Notes: generated from the letters alone by a model not told the origin. A stretch of 62,128 nt of DNA from an uncultured bacterium (GCA_902776645.1 CACYQT010000011.1:1-62128), one strand, 5' to 3'. Positions 45,356 to 53,553 are shown, counted from the first letter of the stretch. A program made the numbers and translations.

Positions 45356-46990
45356 TTATCGGCCTTCATGCCCGTAGTAGGCCTGCAGCATCCAGGCCGT
45401 CTTGTCATAGACGGCCGCCCAGAAGTCGCGGGCTTCCTGCGTCGTGGCGTCGCCGTAGGCCGTCAACGCCTGGAAACGCAGGCACTTGCCGACGTGGCGC
45501 ATGTGCGCCGCCAGATTGTCCTGTCCGCCGCCGATCGTACGGATGGCGCGGCCCAACGCCTTCGCCTTCTCTTCCTTTTCTTCGTCATCAATGTCGGACG
45601 TCGCAAGAGCGACCATTTCAGCGCTCATCTTGATGACTTCCGGCGGATACTGGATGCGCGGCAAAGCTTTTTCATAAAGGCGTTCGACTTCCGCCAGCGT
45701 CGTCTTCAACGCGGCGGCTTCGGGAGCCAGCGAGGGAACGGCCTTCACTTCACGATCCGCGAACGCCGCGATCTCCTGCGCGTTCACACGGGCGTTCTCG
45801 ACGCGCGCGCGGATGGATTCGACAAAAAACTGCATGGCCGCCAGGCGGTTGCGGATTTCGTTGACCTTCTCCTTCGCTTCATCCTTGCGGAAAAGCGCCT
45901 CCACATGGTTCGTCGTCGCGCAGGTGGCGGGGCTGCGGCCGTAGTTGCTCGTCAGGCACAATTGGTTGTTGGACACCCACTTGGGGATATAGTCCGACGG
46001 CAAAATCACGCCTTCCGGCAGATCCTTTCCGCCGCCGAACGCGTACACATAGACGTTCTTCGTGAAGGAATGGAGGAAGCGGTCGCGGTTGCCGAAGCGC
46101 GGCGCGCAGAGCAGCAGCTTGCCGTCGGCGATTTCCACAGGATAATGGAACGTGCTTTCAAAACCGCTCGTCCACGTGTTGCGACTGGCGACATCCAGCA
46201 GCGACATGCGCGGCATCGACGTCACAAGGCGTTCCTTTCCTTTGTCGTTCTTCTCGAAACGCGCCACGTTCCAGCTCGTGTGGATGCCGTCGCCGGCCGG
46301 AATGAAATCTTTGTCAACAGGCAGAGAGGCCTGCCATTCCGCGACGAACGGCATCGTCCAGCCTTCGACGGCCACAGGCTTGTTCAGCTCCTCCGACATC
46401 TTCGTCGCATGCCATACCTGCTTTGCGGCTGTGATGACGAACGTGTAGTCGTCCGTGTTCCGCTGGTTCAGCGTCAACGTTTTAAGATCGCCCGAAAGCA
46501 CGGCGTGCTGCCCCGCCTTGACGGGAATGCAGCTCACCATCGCGTCGCCGTTCTGCGTCAGCGCCGCGTACATCGGCACGAAATACGGCAGCGTGAACGG
46601 CTTCTCCCGCGGCTCGATGACGAAATTTTCAGCATACACGTCCGGAATAATGACCGCTTGCGCGTTCCATTCCACGATGACGGGGCTCGCGCCGCGATTC
46701 AGCGACATCGTGAAATCCGGCATCGTCCAGCCCATTCTGAACGTGACGGACGATGTCGCCGTCCGCAACGACAAGATCTTGTAGTTGCTGTCCGGATGGG
46801 TGACCGTGTCCGCCACGACGTCACCTTCCATCGTCGGTTTGATGGTCAGAATCGGCGTTTCGGCCCCCTTCAAAAAGACGCGGACGACACCGTTCTCGAC
46901 CTTCAGATCCATCGTCTTGTTGCCCGTGACATATTCGTCCGCGAACAGTCCGGCGGCTAAAAACAGCATGCACAATACCAGTTGTTTCAT
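45356..46990 (-). CDS. Secreted protein of unknown function (544 aa)
   Basis: The protein starts MKQLVLCMLFLAAGLFADEY, a signal peptide; ACAGGAGATT lies before the ATG. The first ~370 residues are beta-rich with sugar-enzyme-like stretches (FTLPYFVPMYAALTQNG, AGDGIHTSWNVARF). The last ~170 are helical (EALFRKDEAKEKVNEIRNRLAAMQFF), ending near YYGHEGR. It lies upstream of the giant secreted gene on the same strand, and may be co-expressed with it for polysaccharide use. I do not recognise a family. Confidence 0.75.
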   Translation of the reverse strand: MKQLVLCMLFLAAGLFADEYVTGNKTMDLKVENGVVRVFLKGAETPILTIKPTMEGDVVADTVTHPDSNYKILSLRTATSSVTFRMGWTMPDFTMSLNRGASPVIVEWNAQAVIIPDVYAENFVIEPREKPFTLPYFVPMYAALTQNGDAMVSCIPVKAGQHAVLSGDLKTLTLNQRNTDDYTFVITAAKQVWHATKMSEELNKPVAVEGWTMPFVAEWQASLPVDKDFIPAGDGIHTSWNVARFEKNDKGKERLVTSMPRMSLLDVASRNTWTSGFESTFHYPVEIADGKLLLCAPRFGNRDRFLHSFTKNVYVYAFGGGKDLPEGVILPSDYIPKWVSNNQLCLTSNYGRSPATCATTNHVEALFRKDEAKEKVNEIRNRLAAMQFFVESIRARVENARVNAQEIAAFADREVKAVPSLAPEAAALKTTLAEVERLYEKALPRIQYPPEVIKMSAEMVALATSDIDDEEKEEKAKALGRAIRTIGGGQDNLAAHMRHVGKCLRFQALTAYGDATTQEARDFWAAVYDKTAWMLQAYYGHEGR

Positions 46991-47061
46991 TTCTAATCTC
47001 CTGTCATTTACTTAGTTATTATGACTAATACTAATTTTTCTTGTTATTTTTCCAGTTCTCT

Positions 47062-47096
47062 TTCGCGAAGCGAACACAACCGCCGAGCCGCCGGAG
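47062..47096 (+). repeat. Left-half fragment of the composite repeat (B0)
   Basis: TTCGC-GAA-GCGAA (47062-47074) is followed by ACAACCGCCGAGCCGCCGGAG, broken here by position 47096. No right half follows; the sequence runs into a GTCTC array. Confidence 0.7.
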
Positions 47097-47113
47097 ATTT
47101 TGCCAATCTCATC

Positions 47114-47194
47114 GTCTGGTGTCATCCGTCTAACGTCTTATCATCTATCGTCTCCGCTCGTCTCATGTCTCACGTCTCTCGTCTCATGTCCCCT
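47114..47194 (+). repeat. GTCTCAC/GTCTCAT heptamer array, partly decayed
   Basis: GTCTGGT, GTCATCC and GTCTAAC (decayed) lead to a cleaner run GTCTCAT, GTCTCAC, GTCTCTC, GTCTCAT, GTCCCCT (47160-47194). Confidence 0.7.
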
Positions 47195-47214
47195 ACCTTC
47201 CTCCAGAGGCAGCG

Positions 47215-47415
47215 CAATGGCTTCGAGCTTCCGCATGATGCTGTTCCCGCCTCGCGAAGCGATGACAACCGCCGAGCAGACGGAGCCGTTGTTTTTTCAG
47301 CATATAGAATTCATCATATGCAAACAAATTCTTCTGCTGATCGACGGTCGGCGGCGAGGCTTTCTGTATAATCCGTGTATTCTGTGGTTTCTAATTTTCG
47401 TGTCCTTTCATACTA
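47215..47415 (+). repeat. Composite structured repeat, copy B (chimaeric)
   Basis: GCCTCGC (47249-47255) and GCGAGGC (47354-47360) keep the outer stem. The inner left arm AGACGGAGCCG begins like type 2 and ends like type 1; the right arm CGGTCGGCGG (from 47345) is type-1-like. The loop is 56 nt. The tail (CCGTGTATTC, TCTGTGGTTTC) runs to about 47415. Confidence 0.75.
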
Positions 47416-47424
47416 CTATTATAG

Positions 47425-47686
47425 TTCATTTTCTTGTTTTTCTGAAAAGATTTTCTCCAAGGCATAGAGCTTCCGCATGATGCTGTTCCCGCCTCGCGAA
47501 GCGATGACAACCGCCGAGCAGACGGAGGACAACTTGATCTTCATCAATCCATCATGTCATACCAAAATAAACTCCTCAGCACCATGTCCGACGTCTGCGA
47601 GGCATTGATTGTCTTTTCAGTGTAATCTGTGTATTCTGTGGTTTCTAAAATTTCGTGTCTATTCGTGTCCATTCGTGGTTTGTCAA
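47425..47686 (+). repeat. Composite structured repeat, copy C (type 2, most complete)
   Basis: GCCTCGC (47491-47497) pairs with GCGAGGC (47597-47603). AGACGGAGGAC (47520-47530) pairs with GTCCGACGTCT (47586-47596) as AGACG/CGTCT and GGAC/GTCC around facing GA/GA; the loop is 55 nt. In this copy CTGAAAAGA (47442-47450) could also pair with TCTTTTCAG (47612-47620). The decamer-like tail (CGTGTCCATT type) runs to 47686 and overlaps the 3' end of the next gene. Confidence 0.85.
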
Positions 47687-48760
47687 TTGATGCTTTTTCA
47701 TCATGAATTCCGCCAGCCGTTCGTAGCCCGCCGCCAGCGGATGGCTTGCGTCGCCATATTCCTCCGACGGCAGTTCGGGCAGATCAACCGTCTTGTAACC
47801 ATTGTCTTTCAAACGCTTCAACGCGTCCGCCCGCAACGCGCGGTACTTCTCCAGACTGGCCGCCGTCTGCATGGACGGATTGACCGTTCCAACGACCGCC
47901 ACGACGGTGTTGCCGCGCTTTTTCAGCAGCTCCAACGTGGCCAGATAGCTCTTCCATTGCCGTGATTCGTCCAACGTCACCCACAGCCAATCCTGCTCCG
48001 CGATGCTTGCGTCCTCCCACGTGATCTTGCTGTCGCTCGGATGGCCTGTCTCCAGCGGTTCGATGTTGAGCGACAACTGTTTGTGCAACGGCTTATCGGG
48101 CTGTTTCGCCAAATGGTTCTTGACATCCTTATTGTCCAGAAACGCGACACGCACATGGTGGAGCAACGCCTCGAAATCGATGAAACGCTCCCAGACGGCC
48201 TTGCAGCGGTCTTCAAGACTCGCGTGGTAGCAGGGCGGCTTGCCGATGAACTGCGGCAGCAGCCGCGGATGGTTGATGACCAGTTCGCCGTCGCCGCTCA
48301 AATCATACAGCGGCGACGTCATCCACAGCGGATTCAGATAGACGTAGACGACGCGGTCGCGGACGGCTTTTCCATATTCGCGCATCAGCGTCTCCATGAC
48401 GACGGGATGCAATCCGTCGACCGCCAAATTGCCGATCTCCTCGCCGCCGAGCTTCGCGTTGAGAATCGCCGGAAGCGTGTGGTCGTTGCGGACATACATG
48501 CCCCACACGACGGAATCGCCGATGAACAGCGCGGGATGCGTCTCGACGACTTTCGCCGCGACGCTTCTATACAATAAATAATCGTCCCGTAGCTTGTAGG
48601 ACAACCGGAAATCCTTCGGCAGTTCAATTTGCAGACGCCGCGCATGCCACCGTGGCAACGCGAGCCACAGCACGGCGATCGTGACGCAGAGCACCGCCGC
48701 CCATTCCAGCGGCTTCAGCCACAACCCATTGGTATGTTCTATCTTAAGAATGCTTTTCAT
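47645..48760 (-). CDS. Membrane-anchored SGNH-hydrolase-like protein (O-acetylation partner)
   Basis: The 371-residue protein has one N-terminal transmembrane helix (about 16-34), a GDS block (LFIGDSVVWGMYVRND) and a catalytic Asp-x-x-His (GDASHPLAAGY), as in AlgX/AlgJ/DltD-type partners of MBOAT proteins. It starts 4 bp after the MBOAT stop, so the two are translationally linked and probably O-acetylate an exported polysaccharide. Its last residues (NHEWTRIDTKF) are encoded by the tail of composite repeat C, so the natural C-terminus has been extended or replaced by the repeat. Confidence 0.82.
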   Translation of the reverse strand: MKSILKIEHTNGLWLKPLEWAAVLCVTIAVLWLALPRWHARRLQIELPKDFRLSYKLRDDYLLYRSVAAKVVETHPALFIGDSVVWGMYVRNDHTLPAILNAKLGGEEIGNLAVDGLHPVVMETLMREYGKAVRDRVVYVYLNPLWMTSPLYDLSGDGELVINHPRLLPQFIGKPPCYHASLEDRCKAVWERFIDFEALLHHVRVAFLDNKDVKNHLAKQPDKPLHKQLSLNIEPLETGHPSDSKITWEDASIAEQDWLWVTLDESRQWKSYLATLELLKKRGNTVVAVVGTVNPSMQTAASLEKYRALRADALKRLKDNGYKTVDLPELPSEEYGDASHPLAAGYERLAEFMMKKHQLTNHEWTRIDTKF

Positions 48761-48764
48761 GGTG

Positions 48765-50084
48765 TCAGAACTGCTGGTAGATGAACTGTGAATTGGCGCC
48801 GCCGCCCAGAAGCAGGACGCAGACGAGCACGAAGACGGCCGCCGCGATGCGCGCCGCCCGCGTCTCCAGAATCCAGCGGAAACGGGAGGCCCACGTCAAT
48901 TCGTAGATCCACACGAGGCCGATCAAAACGAACGGCACAGGCGGGAAGGAGAAGTCGCCCTCCTCCCATGTCACGATGCCGCGGATCACGTCGAACGCGT
49001 CTTCGAAGCTCTCCGCCCGGAAGAAGATCCACGTCAGCGTCATGAAATGGAACACGGCGATCTGCTTGATGATTTTCGGAATCTTCCCGTACCATCCGCT
49101 CTTGTCGAACCAGCTGGAGACGACGCTGCCCACGCCATGCAGGCCGCCCCATGCGACGAACGTCCATGTCGCCCCGTGCCACGCGCCTGAAACCAGCATC
49201 GTGACGATCACGTTGAACCAGTTGCGCAGTTTCCCGCAGCGGCTACCGCCCATGGGGATGTAGACGTAGTCGCGGAACCATGTGGAGAGGCTGATGTGCC
49301 ACCGCCGCCAGAAGTCGCGGACATCGACGGATACGTACGGATTGTTGAAATTCAGCATGCAGCGGAAGCCCATGCAGCGCGCTACGCCGCAGGCCATGTC
49401 GCTGTAGCCTGAGAAGTCGAAATAGATCTGCCATGCGTAGGCGTATGCCGCCAACAGCCGCATCGCGCCGCTATACGACGTCACATCTTCATAGACGACA
49501 TTGACATAGACGGCCAGCATGTCCGCCATGACGGCCTTTTTGAAAAGCCCTGTCACGAACAGCGAGAAGCCTTCGGAGATGTCGTCGATGCGCAACGGGA
49601 CGTTGTGGTGCAACTGCGGCAGCAGCGTCGTCGCGCGATCAATCGGCCCCGCCACAAGTTGCGGGAAGAACGCCACATATGCGGCATAGGCCAGCAGGTT
49701 GCGCTCCACGGCAATTTTGCCGCGATAGACGTCGATGACATAGCTGATGGATTTGAACGTAAAGAACGACAGCCCGACGGGCAGCACCCAGTCGAAATCC
49801 GTCACCCGCGGGATGTATTTGAAGGAGCAAAGCATGCCCAGATCGACCAGCAGGCTGACGCATACCAGCCAACGGCTCCGATGTCTTGACAATTGCAGCG
49901 CAACGAGATAATCGACGATCGTCACAACGCCCAGGCAGATGAGAAAATACACGTTGAAACTGGCGTAGAAGACATATGACGCCGCCAGCAGCACAGGTAT
50001 GCGCAGCCTTGTCCCGCGCACCGCCCAATAGAGCAGCAGCACGGGAATGAAGAAAAGAAGAAACGTCCAGCTTTGAAATTGCAT
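48765..50084 (-). CDS. MBOAT family O-acyltransferase (AlgI-like)
   Basis: The 439-residue protein has many transmembrane helices. Key motifs are LPVGLSFFTFKSISYVIDVYRGKI, the RCMGFRCMLNFNNPYVSVDVRDFWRRWHISLSTWFRDYVYIP block and SGAWHGATWTFVAWGGLHG with the MBOAT histidine. AlgI-like proteins move acetyl groups across the inner membrane to a periplasmic transferase acting on a polysaccharide. The SGNH-like gene follows directly. No polymer synthase is seen in the window. Confidence 0.93.
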   Translation of the reverse strand: MQFQSWTFLLFFIPVLLLYWAVRGTRLRIPVLLAASYVFYASFNVYFLICLGVVTIVDYLVALQLSRHRSRWLVCVSLLVDLGMLCSFKYIPRVTDFDWVLPVGLSFFTFKSISYVIDVYRGKIAVERNLLAYAAYVAFFPQLVAGPIDRATTLLPQLHHNVPLRIDDISEGFSLFVTGLFKKAVMADMLAVYVNVVYEDVTSYSGAMRLLAAYAYAWQIYFDFSGYSDMACGVARCMGFRCMLNFNNPYVSVDVRDFWRRWHISLSTWFRDYVYIPMGGSRCGKLRNWFNVIVTMLVSGAWHGATWTFVAWGGLHGVGSVVSSWFDKSGWYGKIPKIIKQIAVFHFMTLTWIFFRAESFEDAFDVIRGIVTWEEGDFSFPPVPFVLIGLVWIYELTWASRFRWILETRAARIAAAVFVLVCVLLLGGGANSQFIYQQF

Positions 50085-50124
50085 TTTTTATAAAAATCGG
50101 CGGGAGGGTCGCTTCAGCAATAGC

Positions 50125-50229
50125 AGTGGCTAGTGGCTAGTGGTTAGTGATTAGTGGCTAGTGATTAGTGGCCTTTGCTTTCAGCTTTCAGCTTTTAGCT
50201 CTGCGAAGCAGCTGGCCCGGCGGCGAGGC
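50125..50229. repeat. Heptamer arrays AGTGGCT and GCTTTCA, then a right-half composite fragment
   Basis: Seven units AGTGGCT/AGTGATT (50125-50173), the reverse complement of the CTAGCCA/CTAACCA family, run into GCTTTCA, GCTTTCA and GCTTTTA, ending with CTGC-GAA-GCAG. GGCCCGGCGGCGAGGC (50214-50229) is a solitary right half of a type-1 composite repeat. Confidence 0.8.
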
Positions 50230-50245
50230 TTTTCATACTATTATC

Positions 50246-50495
50246 GTTCATTTTCCTGTTTTTCTGAAAAGATTTTCTCCATGACTGTGAGCTTCCGCAT
50301 GATGTCGTTCTCGACTTTGCGAAGCGATGACAACCGCCGAGCCGCCGGAGCCGTTGACTCTTCAGCTTTCAGAAGTCATTATGTACAAACATAATCCATA
50401 GGAGCTTGTCGGCCCGGCGGCGAGGCTTCTGTTTATTCTGTGTAATCTGTGGTTTCTAAAATTTTCGTGTTCATTCGTGTCGATTCGTGGTTCTA
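50246..50495 (+). repeat. Composite structured repeat, copy D (type 1)
   Basis: CCGCCGGAGCCG (50342-50353) pairs with CGGCCCGGCGG (50410-50420), with a 56-nt loop. The outer left arm is ACTTTGC instead of GCCTCGC; both C-to-T changes inside the stem still allow G-U pairs with GCGAGGC. The tail ends at the stop codon of the leftward SUMF-like gene. Confidence 0.8.
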
Positions 50496-51251
50496 TTTAT
50501 TTCTCACGCAACGGAATCCGTAGGTCTCGTAGCCCTGGCAGATGTCCGCCGTCGCGGGATCGTCCGCCTTGCGGGCGGAGCTGGAGACGTTCTTCGGGCG
50601 TTCCTGCCACGAGCCGCCGCGGAGAACGCGTTTCGCGCCGCTCTTCGGACCGCGCGGATCCTTCCCGCCTTCGGGATTCTCCGTGTAGAAATCGTTGCAC
50701 CATTCCGCGACATTGCCGTACATGTCGTACAGCCCGAACGCGTTGGGCTTCTTCTTGCCAACCGCCTGCGTGGAGTCGTTGGCGTTGTTGCGCGTCCACG
50801 CATGGGCGGCGAGCTGCTTTTCATTGCCGTCGAAATTCAGCTTGCCAGTAGTGCCTGCGCGGCAGGCGTACTCCCATTCGGCCTCCGTCGGCAGACGGTA
50901 GCCGTTGGCGGTGAAATCGCATTCCCACGTGCGGGGCGTGTAGCACGGCGTCAAGCCTTCGGCCTTGGAGCGGAGGTTGCAGAACAGCGCGGCGTCCGTC
51001 CAGCGGATGCGTTCGACGGGATGGTCGTCATGCTGGAATTTCGCGGGATTCTGGCCCATGATTTTCGTGTATTCCGCCTGCGTGATTTCGTATTTATCCA
51101 TGTAGAAGGAAGATACGGTGACGGAATGCGGCTTTTCGTCCGGCTTCCCCTTCGCGTCGCCCATCGTGAACGTCCCGCCGTTGATCAACACCATTTCGCC
51201 GGCAAACGCCGCCGACATCGTCAATGCAAATAAAAAGCCTGTGAGTTTCAT
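50493..51251 (-). CDS. SUMF1/FGE-like (sulfatase-modifying factor) domain protein, active cysteines missing
   Basis: The 252-residue protein starts MKLTGFLFALTMSAAFAG, a signal peptide. The domain is typical: MVLINGGTFTMGDAKG, YRLPTEAEWEYACRAG, YGNVAEWC and VLRGGSW...GFRCVR. The true formylglycine-generating enzyme has a Cys pair soon after RGGSW; here the segment reads QERPKNVSSSARK without Cys. It is therefore more likely a C-lectin-like binding or EgtB-type relative than a sulfatase activator. AAGGAATAAC precedes ATG 51251; the upstream in-frame extension is repeat sequence. Confidence 0.85.
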   Translation of the reverse strand: MKLTGFLFALTMSAAFAGEMVLINGGTFTMGDAKGKPDEKPHSVTVSSFYMDKYEITQAEYTKIMGQNPAKFQHDDHPVERIRWTDAALFCNLRSKAEGLTPCYTPRTWECDFTANGYRLPTEAEWEYACRAGTTGKLNFDGNEKQLAAHAWTRNNANDSTQAVGKKKPNAFGLYDMYGNVAEWCNDFYTENPEGGKDPRGPKSGAKRVLRGGSWQERPKNVSSSARKADDPATADICQGYETYGFRCVRNK

Positions 51252-51430
51252 GTTATTCCTTATATAATAATGACCGTGTATCTGTGATTTAATGTGCCAC
51301 ATGCCGCCGATTACGCAAGTATTTTTTGATGAATCCCGTGTTTTCTTCCATAAAAAGTTTTTTACCGCTGATTCATGATGAATGCATTCCGTCTCGCATC
51401 CACCTTTTCTCAACTTAATTTCAAATGAAA

Positions 51431-51510
51431 AGATACGAGACGTGAGACATGAGACGTGAGACATGAAAGTTGTGCCATAAAACATCAGTCTCGTATCTCG
51501 CGTCCCCTCT
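51431..51510. repeat. GTCTCRC-family arrays in opposite orientation, upstream of the four-helix gene
   Basis: AGATACGAGAC (51431-51441) is followed by GTGAGAC/ATGAGAC units, the reverse complement of GTCTCAC/GTCTCAT. GTCTCGTATCT (51488-51498) is its exact complement, followed by CGCGTCCCC in forward orientation. The two can fold as a hairpin with a ~46-nt loop. The rest of 51252-51652 is AT-rich with no clear gene. Confidence 0.75.
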
Positions 51511-51652
51511 TTTTCACGATATTTGGGCAAGTTTTTTCAAAATAACTTTTCTCAAACTACATTTGATAATTAGTAATTATCAATTATAATAATGTTGGAA
51601 AATAAGATACTCATCATCTGTCTTTCCCTTTTCCCAAACAATAGTTTCCCTC

Positions 51653-52402
51653 ATGACTGAAATCATTGGCACATATGGCGGCTACCGAAGGACTATGTCA
51701 TTTGGTTTCATATGTCTAATCTATCATGCGACGGAGATTTTCTGTCGTCGCAATTATTCGTATCAAAACGATGCGCTTGGAAAAACAGTTGGCCAGATGA
51801 TTGGCGCGGCAAGGTCGGCACGGCAAAATATCGTTGAAGGTTCCTCACGTTCAGGAACGAGCAAGGAAACAGAATTACGCCTCTATGATGTCGCAAAAGG
51901 TTCACTTGAAGAACTGGCAGGTGATTATGAGGCATTTTTAGTCGGACACGGTGAAATTCCATGGGCGGAAAACACACCTCCGACCACAAGTCTTAAATCT
52001 CTCGTTCTTGACCGTTATACCGGTCCGCTTACCCGTCATGACTATGGGGCATATATTGTTGAAATGCGCCATCGTTTCAAATCATTTCTTGAAGCGGAGG
52101 ATCCAGTTGTTGCGGCGAATTCCATTCTGATTGTGATCGATCAGGCATGCAAGTTGCTGCATCGGCAAATGGAAAGCATTGCAGCCGCATTCCGCGAAGA
52201 GGGAGGCTTCACTGAACGCATGAGCAAGGCGCGGCTTGAAACTCGAGACACGCAGATAGCGTCTCTGGACACGCCGATCTGCCCGAAATGCGGTAAACCG
52301 ATGCGAAAAATGATCGCACATAAAGGACGTAATGCAGGCAATCCATTCTGGAGCTGCACAGGCTACCCGAATTGCAATGGCACACGAAATTTCATTGGGT
52401 AA
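51653..52402 (+). CDS. Four-helix-bundle protein (TIGR02436/S23-IVS type) fused to a topoisomerase-type zinc ribbon
   Basis: The 249-residue protein has an N-terminal four-helix bundle (about 20-170), including KTVGQMIGAARSARQNIVEG and GTSKETELRLYDVAKGSLEELAGDYEAFL, characteristic of the TIGR02436 family. That family includes proteins found in 23S rRNA intervening sequences and is related to Avd, the accessory protein of diversity-generating retroelements. A C-terminal zinc ribbon (C210, C213, C235, C241; FWSCTGYPNCNGT) is the type found at the end of DNA topoisomerase I. NCBI calls this layout 'four helix bundle suffix domain'. No reverse transcriptase is visible nearby. GTCTCRC arrays flank the gene on both sides. 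Nucleic-acid binding is likely; the precise role is unknown. Confidence 0.82.
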   Translation: MTEIIGTYGGYRRTMSFGFICLIYHATEIFCRRNYSYQNDALGKTVGQMIGAARSARQNIVEGSSRSGTSKETELRLYDVAKGSLEELAGDYEAFLVGHGEIPWAENTPPTTSLKSLVLDRYTGPLTRHDYGAYIVEMRHRFKSFLEAEDPVVAANSILIVIDQACKLLHRQMESIAAAFREEGGFTERMSKARLETRDTQIASLDTPICPKCGKPMRKMIAHKGRNAGNPFWSCTGYPNCNGTRNFIG

Positions 52403-52416
52403 ATAGCTTCTTTATC

Positions 52417-52507
52417 GTCCCACGTCTCGCGTCCCACGTCTCGCGTCCCACGTCTCGCGTCCCACGTCTCGCGTCTCATGTCTCGCGTCTCATGTCTCGC
52501 GTCCCGC
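52417..52507 (+). repeat. GTCCCAC/GTCTCGC heptamer array (13 units)
   Basis: Alternating GTCCCAC and GTCTCGC, then GTCTCAT/GTCTCGC, without any indel over 91 bp. It begins 14 bp after the stop of the four-helix gene. Confidence 0.95.
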
Positions 52508-52526
52508 GCCATTCCATTATCATGAC

Positions 52527-52573
52527 AAACAAACGGCGCGACTTCCAAGAGAAAATCGCGCCGTTTGTTTTTA
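52527..52573. terminator. Bidirectional terminator between convergent genes
   Basis: AAACAAACGGCGCGA (52527-52541) pairs perfectly with TCGCGCCGTTTGTTT (52556-52570), with a T-run after it on the + strand and A-rich sequence on the left. Confidence 0.9.
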
Positions 52574-52592
52574 AATGTTCAGCTTAAGTGAA

Positions 52593-53363
52593 TTAACGGA
52601 ATTTAGATTCCGAAAGCGTGAAAATAAATACATTGGTATCAAAATCAGCCTGGAACTTGGCCATCGTCCCGGAACCGCAATGTCCGTCACCAAATCCGAT
52701 ATTGCACGCTCCGTTATGGCAGAAGACTTTCTCAGGATACCAATTGGTCCCCGTGAACTGGGTCTTCTGGCAAGGATCGACGCGGTAGTTGTCCGTCAGC
52801 AAAATGGTGGCGGAAGGATAGTTGAGTTTCCCAACGCAGGGGGCTTTGCTATTGCCAAAATCAGAATAGGACTGCCAGTTGCCGCTTTGATACCAGCCCA
52901 TGAAACGGTTCCAGGCGTATGTCGTCACGTTGATTGTTTTGCCGTCGACCTTGACAGCCTGGTTCGAATAGTCGCCGTTTGACCAATGCATGGTGCATGA
53001 GGAATCAGGGCACATAAGCGAATTATCTGTTTTGTAGGTGGACATGTCAGATGGGAAATTGCCGCCATTCGTATTGCCGCCGCCGCCCAGATAGGGATTC
53101 ATGCATTCCACCCACAGCTTCCAGCCATCGGCCCAATTGCCGCCGCCATTATCGCCGCCATTTTTTATCTCGCAGGGGACGAACTTCTCGTAATCGCCTG
53201 CGTACATGTTGTTGGCCAGAAGAATTTGCTTCTGGTTGTTCGTGCACGAAATGGCACGCGCCTTGTCACGTGCCTTGGACAGGGCGGGCAGCAGCATGGC
53301 CGCAAGAATCGCGATAATCGCGATGACCACCAGCAATTCAATCAATGTAAAATGCTTTTTCAT
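52593..53363 (-). CDS. Pseudopilin-like protein with type IV prepilin N-terminus
   Basis: The 256-residue protein starts [18 protein letters not shown], a prepilin signal with mature F1 and E5; the residue before the cleavage site is His, not Gly. The body ([23 protein letters not shown]..., [22 protein letters not shown]) is of the large pseudopilin type expanded in Lentisphaerota and Planctomycetota, where each genome has many. Their role (surface structure or substrate capture) is unclear. AAGGAGCCCCGA precedes the ATG and a good promoter lies upstream. Confidence 0.9.
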   Translation of the reverse strand: MKKHFTLIELLVVIAIIAILAAMLLPALSKARDKARAISCTNNQKQILLANNMYAGDYEKFVPCEIKNGGDNGGGNWADGWKLWVECMNPYLGGGGNTNGGNFPSDMSTYKTDNSLMCPDSSCTMHWSNGDYSNQAVKVDGKTINVTTYAWNRFMGWYQSGNWQSYSDFGNSKAPCVGKLNYPSATILLTDNYRVDPCQKTQFTGTNWYPEKVFCHNGACNIGFGDGHCGSGTMAKFQADFDTNVFIFTLSESKFR

Positions 53364-53435
53364 TCGGGGCTCCTTTGGGTTTGTTTTTTGTTATAACTTG
53401 TAAGGGGTGGGCATTTACAACAACAACATTTGCCC

Positions 53436-53465
53436 TTAATATGCACCCCAAAGAAACCATGTCAA
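53436..53465 (-). promoter_or_regulatory. Promoter of the pseudopilin gene
   Basis: On the minus strand, a perfect TTGACA (53465-53460), an 18-bp spacer and TATTAA (53441-53436). The predicted leader is about 65 nt. An A/T-only tract lies just upstream (53470-53500). Confidence 0.6.
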
Positions 53466-53553
53466 CAACTTTTTTAATTTTTTTTTAATTTTTTTACCAC
53501 CATGCCAACAATTGCCCTATGGGCAGGGCATATGGCTCATAACGTTTCATCTA

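Noticed and set aside
47442..47620. A further outer stem CTGAAAAGA/TCTTTTCAG as a general feature of the composite repeat
   Set aside because: Both arms are present only in copy C; the left arm is missing or changed in E, F and G and the right arm in D and E.
47425..47686. Composite repeat as an integron attC site
   Set aside because: No clear RYYYAAC/GTTRRRY core pair, no integrase, and the copies do not flank promoterless cassettes.
51653..52402. Diversity-generating retroelement based on the Avd-like bundle
   Set aside because: No reverse transcriptase, template repeat or variable repeat was found in the window.
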